Notes under the pieces: generated by a model
The model's database searches: none
What the model was told of the DNA's origin: nothing
The model's input: the letters and a program-made list of their open reading frames with translations, nothing else
In this document: piece after piece, positions 1 to 8,474 of the stretch
How positions within the stretch are numbered: position 1 is the stretch's first letter
Layout: every line of letters starts with the position of its first letter
Position numbers and translations under genes: made by a program
Assembly: GCA_002600635.1 (NCBI GenBank)
Contig: CP021374.1
Location: forward strand, 186,001 to 250,000
Direction of reading: 5' to 3'
From: Rhizobium sp. ACO-34A
GTDB taxonomy: Bacteria > Pseudomonadota > Alphaproteobacteria > Rhizobiales > Rhizobiaceae
Length of the DNA stretch: 64,000 nucleotides

Positions 1-1786
1 CGACGGTCGCTTCGGTGTTGTAGGTCGCGAAATCGAAGGGTATCACCAGTTCCGGCATATTTGCCTTTACGAGCTCGTCGCGAAGCGTCTGCCGGGCGGA
101 GACCGCAAAACGGGCGATTTCGGCATTTGTTTCCGGATCGATGGAGCTGCGCAAGGCGAGGTCGAGCACGTCCTCCGTCAGCAACACGGTGTCGAGAACG
201 CCAAGCATCCAGGTGTTGAGCGTATCCTTGTCAACCGCGCTGTCTGGCGTCACCGCAGCGCTGATCCATTCTCCCTCGATGTCGAAATCGACGTTTCCGG
301 CGAGCCGCGCCTCCGTTATTTCCCAACGACGGCGCGTCGCGGCCTTTCCTTCGCGCTCCAGCGGTTGCAGGGGAGCGTGTTTGAGGCCGTAAAGCAGGTT
401 GTCCTTCAGGCTTCCATGGAAGAAGTAGCTTTCCGCCGAGACATAGCTGATGCGGCGGCCGGTCACGGATTCGGGAAGGTCCCGAATGTCGATGTCTCCC
501 GCGGCGACCTTGCCGACCGTCGGCCAGACGGCGCGTCCGATCGCATCCGCGATCATGCTGCCGGCGCTGCCGTTCGCATCGAGGAAGGCAATGGTCTGGC
601 CGGAATCGACGTGCAGCGAGACGTGGTCGACCATGCGGCCGCCGCTGTCGTCGTCTATGGCGAGGTTGACCGCGGCGAGCGGGCCGGGCAGGGGCGATGG
701 AACCCCCGTAAAGATCTGCTGGATCTCCGGTTCGAGGATGGAATCGGATTGGAACTGCTCTACAACCTGCTCGAACTTGACCTGAACGTCCTGCCTCGCC
801 TGATCCCAGTCGATCAGGTCCTTCAGCGGGCTCGGGAGTTCCTTGTAGGCGTTGATGACGGCGACGAGCTGGCCGACGTCGAGATGGCCGCGAAGTGTCA
901 GATAACCGCCGATACTGTAGAACAGAAACGGCGTGATCTGGGCCAGGAAGTTGTTGATGAACTTCACCATGAACTTCCACTGGTAGAGATCGTAGCGGAT
1001 CGCGAAGATCTCTCCGAGGCGGCGCGCCATGTCGGCGCGCTCATAGTTCGAGGTGTCGTAGGCATGGATCGTGGGCATGCCGTCCACCATCTCGCTGACA
1101 CGGCCGGCAAGGCGACGAGCGGTGATCTGCCGTTCGCGGCCGAGACGGATCAGGCGCCGCCGCATGCGCGGAATGATGCCGATCTGCAGGAGCGCCATGA
1201 AAGCGGCGATCAGGCCGAGCCAGAGGTTCTGCGCCAGAATGAAGGCAAGAGCGGCGATCACCTGACCGCCCAGCAGCGCCGGTTGAACGAAGGCATCGCC
1301 GGCGAAGCCGCCGAGTGGCTCCACCTCGTCCTTGATCATGCTGGCGACTTCCGCGCTCTTCGTGCGCTTGAAATAGATCGGCGGAAAGCGGAGAAGCCGA
1401 TCGATGAGCTGGAAGCGGATCCGGCGCAACAGGCGCTCGCCAAGACGGCCCTTATAGGTATTGATGACGTATTTGAAGGCGTTGTTGATGACGACGAGTG
1501 CCAGAAACTCGACGCTGAGCGCCATCAGCATGGACAGGCGGTCGAGGGGATAGCCGGCGTAAAGCTCCACATAACCCACGAGCGGCATGTCGAAGCCAAG
1601 CTCGAAGAAAGGCTGGATCGCATCCGGTGTCGAAAAGCCTTCTCCCTGAATAGGACCGTTGATGATCTGCTTAGGCAGATCCAGCGATATGAAATAGGGG
1701 ATCATCGACACTGCGACGATCAGAAGAATAATGACTTGCTGACGCCACGTGTGCTTCCAGATGTATCGGGAAAGACTTTTTTCCAT
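1..1786 (-). CDS. ABC-exporter-type membrane protein with degenerate ATPase domain (partial, C-terminus beyond window)
   Basis: The frame is open from an ATG at 1786 to the window edge (about 595 codons, no stop seen), so the C-terminus is missing. The N-terminal half reads as an ABC-exporter membrane domain: a hydrophobic segment right after a basic N-terminus (MEKSLSRYIWKH), then a coupling region rich in Arg. The following nucleotide-binding-like region is degenerate. Where a Walker A P-loop is expected (complement of about 560-600) the residues are DANGSAGSM, with Gly in place of the invariant Lys, and the Q-loop reads YVSAESYFF without its Gln. Long proteins of this kind occur in rhizobia, probably with a second domain further on (from memory, not checked). 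Substrate unknown. A GTG at 1813 is in frame but lies almost at the predicted transcription start, so ATG 1786 is preferred. Confidence 0.75.
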   Translation of the reverse strand, partial: MEKSLSRYIWKHTWRQQVIILLIVAVSMIPYFISLDLPKQIINGPIQGEGFSTPDAIQPFFELGFDMPLVGYVELYAGYPLDRLSMLMALSVEFLALVVINNAFKYVINTYKGRLGERLLRRIRFQLIDRLLRFPPIYFKRTKSAEVASMIKDEVEPLGGFAGDAFVQPALLGGQVIAALAFILAQNLWLGLIAAFMALLQIGIIPRMRRRLIRLGRERQITARRLAGRVSEMVDGMPTIHAYDTSNYERADMARRLGEIFAIRYDLYQWKFMVKFINNFLAQITPFLFYSIGGYLTLRGHLDVGQLVAVINAYKELPSPLKDLIDWDQARQDVQVKFEQVVEQFQSDSILEPEIQQIFTGVPSPLPGPLAAVNLAIDDDSGGRMVDHVSLHVDSGQTIAFLDANGSAGSMIADAIGRAVWPTVGKVAAGDIDIRDLPESVTGRRISYVSAESYFFHGSLKDNLLYGLKHAPLQPLEREGKAATRRRWEITEARLAGNVDFDIEGEWISAAVTPDSAVDKDTLNTWMLGVLDTVLLTEDVLDLALRSSIDPETNAEIARFAVSARQTLRDELVKANMPELVIPFDFATYNTEATV

Positions 1787-1821
1787 AGGGGCGGGACTGG
1801 CCTGATCGAGCACAAATCGGA

Positions 1822-1850
1822 TTTTTAATCCCGTACTTATGTATTGTCAA
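1822..1850 (-). promoter_or_regulatory. Candidate sigma70-type promoter for the ABC-type gene
   Basis: On the minus strand a perfect TTGACA (complement of 1845-1850) is followed by a 17-nt spacer and TAAAAA (complement of 1822-1827). Transcription would begin near 1815, about 29 nt upstream of the ATG at 1786. The spacing is ideal; the -10 box is only moderate. Confidence 0.45.
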
Positions 1851-1892
1851 AAGCCCCCGCAAGACGCGTGTTCAGGCTTCGTTCGTGCGGGC

Positions 1893-2939
1893 CTAGGACA
1901 CTGTCTCCGGGATTTGTTCGGCAACTGCGCTCTCGCGCTTCCATTCTCGGTACCAACAGACGAATTCCAGAACGCCCTTGTCGACGGGCGTATCCGGTTT
2001 GTAGCCGGTCAGTGCCTGAAGAAGATCGGGAAGCGCAAATGTGCGAGGCACGTCGCCCTTCTGCATCGGCAGCATGCGTCGGATGGCGGGCTCTCCGACG
2101 GCGGCTTCCACCGTTTCCACGAAACGGATCAGCTCTACCGGCTGGCCCCCTCCGATATTGACGATACGGAATGGCGCATGCCGGGAAAGCGTGTCCTCCA
2201 CGCCGGGCGCCGTCACGCGGTTTTCCTCTGATGGCACGACATCGATCAGCCGGACGATCGATTCGACGAGATCGTCGATATAGGTGAAATCACGGCTCAT
2301 CTTGCCTTCGCCGTAGATCTCCAGCGGGCGTCCGTTGAGGATCGCGTCGGTGAACTTGAACAGCGCCATGTCAGGGCGGCCCCACGGGCCGTAGACCGTG
2401 AAGAACCGGAAGGCCGTCGTCGGGATCTTGTAGAGATGGGCATAGGAATGGCCCATGGCCTCCATGGCCTTCTTGGTGGCGGCATAGAGCGTGAGCGGCT
2501 CGTCGGCATGATCGGTCTCGGCAAACGGCACTTTTTCGTTCGCGCCATAGATCGAGGAGCTGGAAGCAAGCAGAAGATGTTTCGGCTGAACCCGCTTGGC
2601 GAGTTCCAGCACGGTCCATGAGCCGGTCAGGTTGGAAGTGACGTAGGCCTGCGGGTTTTCGAGGCTGTAACGTACGCCTGCCTGTGCGGCGAGATGGATG
2701 ATGGCATCCGGCTGTTCCACCGCGGCGGCGCGGTCGAGAGCGGCCATGTCCTCCAGCGCTCCGATGACGGGATCGAAGTTCGGGTAGGTCTCGAGGATGC
2801 CGTGGCGCTTCTGCTTCAGCGAAACGTCGTAATAGGGCGTCATGCCGTCGAAGCCGGTCACGCTATGGCCAGCCTCAAGAAGCCGTCGGGCCAGATGGAA
2901 GCCGATGAAGCCCGCCGTCCCGGTAATCAGATAACGCAT
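1893..2939 (-). CDS. lpsL: UDP-glucuronate 4-epimerase-like NAD-dependent epimerase
   Basis: This is a 348-residue short-chain dehydrogenase/reductase of the extended epimerase class. It would interconvert UDP-glucuronate and UDP-galacturonate in the cytoplasm to supply uronic acids for LPS or capsule. The N-terminus is a Rossmann loop (GTAGFIG, residues 7-13). The active site has the Ser cluster SSSS (126-129) and YAATK (Tyr152, Lys156). The frame stays open upstream to 3059, but the Rossmann strand begins directly at the ATG at 2939, which fixes the start. The length fits rhizobial LpsL-type enzymes. It lies just upstream of and co-oriented with the ABC-type gene, but a separate promoter in between argues against obligatory co-transcription. 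The assignment to UDP-GlcA rather than another UDP-sugar is by overall resemblance. Confidence 0.8.
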   Translation of the reverse strand: MRYLITGTAGFIGFHLARRLLEAGHSVTGFDGMTPYYDVSLKQKRHGILETYPNFDPVIGALEDMAALDRAAAVEQPDAIIHLAAQAGVRYSLENPQAYVTSNLTGSWTVLELAKRVQPKHLLLASSSSIYGANEKVPFAETDHADEPLTLYAATKKAMEAMGHSYAHLYKIPTTAFRFFTVYGPWGRPDMALFKFTDAILNGRPLEIYGEGKMSRDFTYIDDLVESIVRLIDVVPSEENRVTAPGVEDTLSRHAPFRIVNIGGGQPVELIRFVETVEAAVGEPAIRRMLPMQKGDVPRTFALPDLLQALTGYKPDTPVDKGVLEFVCWYREWKRESAVAEQIPETVS

Positions 2940-3117
2940 GGTCTGCCTTCGTTCCGCGTCGCTACTTCGATGTCCGAAGCCTTCTGGGCGCGGCTCGAAA
3001 CCGTCACCATGTCGCGGTCCTAGAGCTTCCAGCGAAAGACGACAACCGGATTCTGTCATAAAACCCCTTCAACTCCGCGAGAACGGAGATGATATTTCGT
3101 GATCGCGGAGCGCTGCG

Positions 3118-3138
3118 CCAGCAATTCTTGGTTGCTGG
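3118..3138 (-). terminator. Hairpin just after the MocR gene, possible terminator
   Basis: CCAGCAA (3118-3124) and TTGCTGG (3132-3138) form a perfect 7-bp stem with a 7-nt loop, 18 nt past the stop of the MocR gene on the minus strand. No clear T-run follows, so it may only stabilise the transcript end. The rest of 2940-3156 shows no gene. Confidence 0.35.
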
Positions 3139-3156
3139 CTGCGGGTGAAGACTGTT

Positions 3157-4665
3157 TCACATTCCAAGTTTCGGGACGATTTCACCGCGCAGAAGGTCGA
3201 GATTGCCGAGGCCGCGGCGGATTTCGTCCTCGTTGAAGGCGGAAAAGCCGACAAGCAGGCCATTCCTGCGCTCTTCCGTCATGTAGTAGGGAGACAGCGG
3301 TCTCAAAACGAGGCCCTTTTCCAGAGCCCGGCTGGCAACGGCCCGATCGTCGGCTCCCTTGATCAGCGGCAGGATGACATGCGTGCCGCTGTCGGGCGCC
3401 GACATGTAACAGTCTTTTCCGAAGATATCCTCCAGCCCGGTCGTCAGTTGCTGGCGACGCGCCTGATAGAGATTGCGCATCCGGCGGATATGCGACACGA
3501 AAAGCCCGCGCAGCATGAATTCCGAGAGGACCATCTGCTCGATCAGCGAGGCATGCCGGTCCACGACCGCACGCGCCTTGGCGAAATGCTCGCTGAGATC
3601 GAGGGGAACCACGATATAGCCGAGCCTGAAGGACGGCAGCAGGGTTTTTGAGAAGGTGCCCATGTAGATGGTGCGCTGTTCGCCATCCATCGCGAAGATC
3701 GAGCGCAGGCTATTGCCATTGTAGATGAACTCGTTGTCGTAGTCGTCCTCGACGATCCAGGTGCCGTTACGCGCTGCGATCCGGACCAGTTCCTCGCGCC
3801 GCTCCTGATCGAGTTGGCCGCCAAGGGGATAGTGGCGGGACGATGAGGTGAAGATCAGCCGGGGCACGGGATAGGTTTGCATGGCTTCGTCGAATTTCGC
3901 CCCGTTTTCGTCAACGGGAACCGGACAGACGAAACCGCCGTTGGCGCGAATGATCGAGCGGGCGCCGACATAGCCCGGCTCCTCCAGCCAGACCGGATCT
4001 CCGGCGTCGAGCAACATACGACAGATGAGATCCAGGCCCTGCTGCGAGCCGGTGGTGACGATGACCTGCTGGTAATTGCAGTTCATGCCTCTCGATGCGT
4101 TCAGGTGCTGGGCGATTGCGCGCCGTAGCGGTTCGTAGCCGGCATTCGATGACTCCGCGAGGATCTGCCCCGTCAGGCGGCCGGATGTTTCGTTCAGCAG
4201 GCGCATCCACGTGCGGATCGGAAATTCGCGCAGGTCGGGCAGGTCCGGCATGAAGGGCGTCGGTCGTTCCGAAAACTCCCCCGTTGCAGAGACCACGAGG
4301 CTCTTGCCGCGCCGGGAAAGCGAGCGGAACGGGTAGCCTCCCGCGCGGCTCGCGGGTTCGATCGGCGTGTCCGGCTCGATGATCGTCTGGTCCTGGATGA
4401 TGTCGGAGACGAAGGTGCCGGCCCCCACCCGGCTCGAAAGCAGCCCTTCTTCGGTCAGCATCTCGAAGACCTGCACGACGGTATTGCGTGACACGCCAAG
4501 CTCATCGGCAAGGATACGCGTCGAGGGAAGTTTCGTTCCGGCTGCCAGTCGTCCGCTCAGGATCGCGGTTTTCATCCACTCGGTGATCTGGCGATAGATG
4601 GGCACATCCGCCGACTTGTCGAATTCCACCGTCACCAGTGAACCGGTGATTGCTGTCTTGGGCAT
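3157..4665 (-). CDS. MocR/PdxR-type GntR regulator with aminotransferase-like domain
   Basis: A 502-residue fusion typical of MocR regulators. Residues about 14-85 form a GntR winged helix (PIYRQITEW, KLPSTRILADELGVSRNT). After a linker, about 130-500 is a fold-type I aminotransferase-like domain with PLP-binding Lys340 in GTFSK and the DDYDNEF motif (307-313). Such proteins sense amines, amino acids or vitamin B6 through PLP and bind repeated sites in divergent promoters. The gene is divergent from the Tat-SBP operon at 4950, leaving 284 bp between start codons, so it most likely controls that operon. The effector is unknown; an amine or amino acid would agree with the downstream enzymes. 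Confidence 0.9.
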   Translation of the reverse strand: MPKTAITGSLVTVEFDKSADVPIYRQITEWMKTAILSGRLAAGTKLPSTRILADELGVSRNTVVQVFEMLTEEGLLSSRVGAGTFVSDIIQDQTIIEPDTPIEPASRAGGYPFRSLSRRGKSLVVSATGEFSERPTPFMPDLPDLREFPIRTWMRLLNETSGRLTGQILAESSNAGYEPLRRAIAQHLNASRGMNCNYQQVIVTTGSQQGLDLICRMLLDAGDPVWLEEPGYVGARSIIRANGGFVCPVPVDENGAKFDEAMQTYPVPRLIFTSSSRHYPLGGQLDQERREELVRIAARNGTWIVEDDYDNEFIYNGNSLRSIFAMDGEQRTIYMGTFSKTLLPSFRLGYIVVPLDLSEHFAKARAVVDRHASLIEQMVLSEFMLRGLFVSHIRRMRNLYQARRQQLTTGLEDIFGKDCYMSAPDSGTHVILPLIKGADDRAVASRALEKGLVLRPLSPYYMTEERRNGLLVGFSAFNEDEIRRGLGNLDLLRGEIVPKLGM

Positions 4666-4724
4666 TTACGCTCCCTCATGGGGTTTGGTCGGCAGGAACA
4701 GGGCTGGGCCAATGCCGGGAATTG

Positions 4725-4907
4725 GTACCAGACAAATTTTCCAAAATGGCACTAACACCGTAATTGTCGCGCAGATATCGTGAAAATGCAAATACACCAA
4801 AAGAATGGTGCAGCGCACAACAAAGTATCCGTTGGTTGCAATTCGTGAATTTGATCTATTCACGATAATATACTTCTTTGTTTTTGCGTGAAAAGTACCA
4901 GTAAATT
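4725..4907. promoter_or_regulatory. Candidate MocR operators in the divergent promoter region
   Basis: The element GTACCAG followed closely by AAATT occurs twice in direct orientation, at 4725-4738 and 4895-4907, 170 bp apart. Between them an inverted repeat CACCA/TGGTG lies at 4795-4799 and 4806-4810. Direct repeats with an ACCA core are known operators for MocR proteins such as GabR. The second copy lies about 45 nt upstream of the SBP start. The region is markedly AT-richer than its surroundings. Function is inferred. Confidence 0.35.
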
Positions 4908-4949
4908 CTTATGCTGAGTTCACCTTGGCAATATACTCCAGAGGGAAAA

Positions 4950-6518
4950 ATGCAAAAGAACAAAGAACAGATTGAATCCACACTCGATGGGTTCGACGCA
5001 GGTCAAATGAGCCGACGTGGCTTTCTGCAGCGGATGAGTGCTCTTGGTGTGTCTGCCATGGTGGCGAACACGGTCATGCTGTCGCCGCTTGGCGCCCGCA
5101 AGGCTTTTGCCGCCATCGGTGGTGCCGAGGAGCGTGCCTGGGCGCTCGCCAAGGAGGCGGCGGCAAAGGCGACCAAGAAGAGCCTGACGCTGCTCATTCC
5201 GACCGGCTCGATCGGCAACATGACGCCCTATGTCGACAAGTGGAAAAGCGAACTCGGCATCGACCTTATCTTCATCGAAGAGCCGGACGAAGTGGTCCAC
5301 ACCAAGGGCATGCAGGAAGCCGTTGCCAAGACCGGCAGCTATGACGTGATGATGCCGACCGCCATGTCCTATCCGGACTGGATCGACAGTGGCGTCATCT
5401 ACGACCTCACCGACTGGGTCGAAAAGCACGATCCGGAAATCTTCAATCCGGACTACGGCGTCGTCTTCCCCGCCAACCACCACGCGCAGCTCTATAACGG
5501 TCGCGTCGCCGGTCTCCTGAACGATGGTGACCAGATCACGCTGCTCTGCCGCAGCGACTACATCGAGAACAGCGACAAGGCGAAGGCCTTCTCCGACAAG
5601 TTCGGCTATGCGCTTTCGACGCCGAAGACCTGGAGCGAGTACCACGACATCGCTTCGTTCATGCATGATCCGGCCAACAACTTCTACGGAAGCCTTGAAT
5701 ACCGCTCACGCTATTATGTGAAGTGGATGTTCATGCAGCGCCTGATCTCGAAGGGCCGTCTCTACTTCGATAACGAGATGAACCCGACCTTCAACTCCGA
5801 AGAAGGTCTGGCGGCACTCGAAGACATGCTGAAGATGAACGAGTTCCTGCATCCCGACGCCTTCAGCTTCACCTGGTCCTCGAACTACAACGCCTTCGGT
5901 CGTGGCGAGGGCTTCATGAATATCTGCTGGCCCTCGGGCTTCAAGTATTCGAAGGCCCCGTCTACCGGACCGGCGACGTCCGGCAAGATCGCCGCAACCG
6001 TCATGCCGGCCGACAAGCTGAAGGACGGCACGCTGCTTTATGCCGGCATGTTCTGCTGGGGTTACGGCTATGCCGTGTCGAAATACTCGGCCAATCCGGA
6101 ACTGGCCTATGCCTATGCCCAGTGGATGACGTCGCCGACGATCTCGATGGATGCCATTCCCTATCTCGGCGGCTATTCCGACCCCTACCGCGTCAACCAC
6201 ATGAAGCAGCCTTCGGAGCGGATGCTGGACACCTACACGGCACCCTATCTCGATACGCTCTACAACAACATGGTCAACACGGTTCCGGACTTCTGCCTGC
6301 CGGGTGGCTTCGAATACCAGGATGCCCTCGACAAGGAAATCCATGCCTGCATGACCGGCGAGAAGAAGCCGCAGCAGGCCCTCGACGACGCTTCGCGTTC
6401 TTTCGAACGCATCACCCGCCGCGTCGGAAAGGAAAAGGTCCAGAAGTCCTGGCTCGCCCTCACCAAGAACCTCGCCGAGCCGATCAAGAAGGCCAGCGGC
6501 GCCGACAAGTGGGGCTGA
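4950..6518 (+). CDS. Tat-exported ABC-importer substrate-binding protein
   Basis: A 522-residue extracellular solute-binding protein. A twin-arginine signal (SRRGFLQ, Arg22-Arg23) is followed by a hydrophobic stretch and a cleavage-like ARKAFAA near residue 50. It would reach the periplasm folded, and deliver ligand to the permeases encoded downstream. The ATG at 4950 is preceded by GAGGG (4941-4945); an upstream in-frame ATG at 4911 would add 13 residues before the Tat signal and has no such site. First gene of the operon controlled, probably, by the divergent MocR gene. The ligand cannot be read from sequence; the operon's glutamine-synthetase-like and amidase genes suggest a nitrogenous compound rather than a sugar. 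Confidence 0.85.
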   Translation: MQKNKEQIESTLDGFDAGQMSRRGFLQRMSALGVSAMVANTVMLSPLGARKAFAAIGGAEERAWALAKEAAAKATKKSLTLLIPTGSIGNMTPYVDKWKSELGIDLIFIEEPDEVVHTKGMQEAVAKTGSYDVMMPTAMSYPDWIDSGVIYDLTDWVEKHDPEIFNPDYGVVFPANHHAQLYNGRVAGLLNDGDQITLLCRSDYIENSDKAKAFSDKFGYALSTPKTWSEYHDIASFMHDPANNFYGSLEYRSRYYVKWMFMQRLISKGRLYFDNEMNPTFNSEEGLAALEDMLKMNEFLHPDAFSFTWSSNYNAFGRGEGFMNICWPSGFKYSKAPSTGPATSGKIAATVMPADKLKDGTLLYAGMFCWGYGYAVSKYSANPELAYAYAQWMTSPTISMDAIPYLGGYSDPYRVNHMKQPSERMLDTYTAPYLDTLYNNMVNTVPDFCLPGGFEYQDALDKEIHACMTGEKKPQQALDDASRSFERITRRVGKEKVQKSWLALTKNLAEPIKKASGADKWG

Positions 6519-6535
6519 TCCCTCGGCTTGCCCAT

Positions 6536-6566
6536 CCCGGCGGTATCTCGCTGCCGCCGGGTCTTT
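6536..6566 (+). terminator. Intra-operon hairpin after the SBP gene (attenuating terminator or stabiliser)
   Basis: CCCGGCGG (6536-6543) pairs perfectly with CCGCCGGG (6554-6561) around a 10-nt loop and is followed by TCTTT. It starts 18 nt after the SBP stop and precedes the first permease. Such elements usually keep binding-protein mRNA in excess over permease mRNA. Confidence 0.55.
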
Positions 6567-6630
6567 CCCCGAATGGCGGGGTTCTGGACTGCTCCGGCGA
6601 CTGGGTCGTCGGACCAAGAAGAGGTCAGGG

Positions 6631-7614
6631 ATGAATCTTCACGTAACCCCGAATACGGACGGGGCGGATATGGCGACGGTGGGCAATGAGGCCACGCCTG
6701 TCGCAGCAGCACCGCCGGTGAAGGCAGTCGGCAATCTCGGGCCGGCCCGTTTCTTCGCCGTGCCCGGCCAGATCGTCTCGCTGGTCGTTCTGGTCATGCC
6801 ATTGCTCGTCGCGCTCTACATGAGCTTCACCGACTGGTCGCCGACGCGCGGCTCGCTGGCGGAAGCCTATTTCGTCGGGCTGGAAAACTATTACGAGCTG
6901 CTGGTCTATGACACCCGCTTCATCGAGGCCGTCGTCCGCACGGTCCTGATTTCCGCGGTCTGTCTGATGCTGGAGTTCACGCTCGGCCTCGGGCTCGCGG
7001 TACTCTTCCTGCGCGAATTTCGCGGCAAGGCGGTGCTCTTCTCCGCCTTTCTCACGCCGATGATGATCCTACCCGTCGTGGTGGGTTACACTTTCTGGAT
7101 GCTGTTCCAGTCGAACGGCCCGATCAATCAGGTCATCGCCCTGATTGCCGGTCCGGGTGCCATGCCGGAATGGTTTCGCAGCGCGCCGTTCGCGGTTGCG
7201 ACCGTCATCATCACCGAAGTCTGGCACTGGACGCCGCTTTTCTTCCTGATCCTGCTGTCAGGCCTCAACGCCGTTCCGGAAAATCCCGTGCGTGCCGCCG
7301 TCATTCTCGGCGCCTCGCCCCGGCAGGTATTCTGGCAGGTGGTTCTGCCGATGCTCAAGCCGGTGATCATCGTCGCCTTCGTGATCCGGGCGATGGAAGT
7401 GATCAAGCTGTTCGACGAGGTGTTCATGCTGACGCGTGGCGGGCCGGGTTCGGCGACCGAGACGATCAGCCTTTACATCTACAAGCTCGCCTTCAACGAC
7501 TTCCAGCTCGCCTATGGCGCTGCCGCCGCCTTCCTGGTGCTGATCGGCACGCTCGTCATCATCAATCTCATGCTCCTTCCCGTGCGTGACCAGCTTCTGG
7601 AGGCTCGGCGCTGA
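6631..7614 (+). CDS. ABC importer permease, MalF/UgpA type
   Basis: A 327-residue inner-membrane permease. After about 35 residues of polar N-terminus come roughly six membrane helices, starting with QIVSLVVLVMPLLVALYMSF. The EAA-type loop contacting the ATPases is seen as AAVILGASPRQVFWQVVLPM near residues 225-245. It forms a heterodimer with the next permease. The ATG at 6631 has GAGGTCAGG directly upstream. The C-terminal region KLAFNDFQLAYGAAAAF is typical of carbohydrate-type (CUT1) permeases, but substrate class cannot be inferred safely from this. Confidence 0.88.
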   Translation: MNLHVTPNTDGADMATVGNEATPVAAAPPVKAVGNLGPARFFAVPGQIVSLVVLVMPLLVALYMSFTDWSPTRGSLAEAYFVGLENYYELLVYDTRFIEAVVRTVLISAVCLMLEFTLGLGLAVLFLREFRGKAVLFSAFLTPMMILPVVVGYTFWMLFQSNGPINQVIALIAGPGAMPEWFRSAPFAVATVIITEVWHWTPLFFLILLSGLNAVPENPVRAAVILGASPRQVFWQVVLPMLKPVIIVAFVIRAMEVIKLFDEVFMLTRGGPGSATETISLYIYKLAFNDFQLAYGAAAAFLVLIGTLVIINLMLLPVRDQLLEARR

Positions 7615-8474
7615 TGCTTTCCCGTCCGCTTACCCTGCCGCTCGCGATCGTTCTCGGCCTTGCGCTCGTCGTCACGCTGTTTCCGGTGTTCTGGATCGTG
7701 ATGACCGCGATCAAGCCGCCGACCGACTGGAATGCGACACCCGCCATCTGGATCCCGGAACAGCCGACGCTCGTCAACTTTCGCACCCTGTTCGACCCGG
7801 ACGCCATCCGCGAATACGGTGTCGGCGGCGTCAGCCAGCCTGCTACCGCGTCCGTTCTCGGCTCCATATTCGCCTCGGTGATTGCGACCTTCTTCTCGAT
7901 CCTGATCGGCCTGTTCTCGGCCATCGGTCTGTCGCGTTACTCGACCATGACCAAGGCGACGCCGCTGGTCATCTTGTCGGGGCGGATGTTTCCGCCTGCG
8001 GCGATCGCGGTGCCGTTCGTCATCATCTTTTCGGTCACCAATGTCATCGACACCTATAGCGGGCTGATCGCCATCTATGTCGCGGTGACGCTGCCTTTCT
8101 CGACCTGGATGCTGAAGAGCTTCATCGATGATCTGCCGCGCGAGATCGAGGAGGCGGCCATGCTCGACGGCCGCTCCCGGCTGATGGCGCATCTGACCGT
8201 CACGATCCCTCTGGTCAGAGGTGGTCTCTTCGCCACCACCATGTTCATCTTCATTCTCAACTGGTCGGAATTCATGTTCGCGTTGGTGCTGTCCTATACC
8301 AATGTCACCACCATTCCCGTTCAGCTCGCGAAATACGTCACCGCGACGGCCGGCACGCTCTACGGCGTTCAGGCGGCCCTCGCCGTGCTCGCCATGCTGC
8401 CGCTCGTCGTCGGCGGCTTCATGATCCAGTCCCATCTTGCCCGCGGCATGACCTTCGGAGCAGTGAAACGATGA
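7614..8474 (+). CDS. ABC importer permease, MalG/UgpE type
   Basis: A 286-residue permease with about six membrane helices; the first is LAIVLGLALVVTLFPVFWIV. The EAA loop is EEAAMLDGRSRLMAHLTVTI (about residues 180-200). It partners the preceding permease: the ATG at 7614 overlaps the last base of that gene's stop codon (TGATG), showing tight translational coupling. The pair forms the channel for the Tat-exported binding protein. Confidence 0.88.
   Translation: MLSRPLTLPLAIVLGLALVVTLFPVFWIVMTAIKPPTDWNATPAIWIPEQPTLVNFRTLFDPDAIREYGVGGVSQPATASVLGSIFASVIATFFSILIGLFSAIGLSRYSTMTKATPLVILSGRMFPPAAIAVPFVIIFSVTNVIDTYSGLIAIYVAVTLPFSTWMLKSFIDDLPREIEEAAMLDGRSRLMAHLTVTIPLVRGGLFATTMFIFILNWSEFMFALVLSYTNVTTIPVQLAKYVTATAGTLYGVQAALAVLAMLPLVVGGFMIQSHLARGMTFGAVKR

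Noticed and set aside
365..1828. A 487-codon plus-strand frame opposite the partial ABC-type gene
   Set aside because: The minus frame has membrane helices and an ABC-like domain; the plus frame has none and covers the minus-strand promoter.
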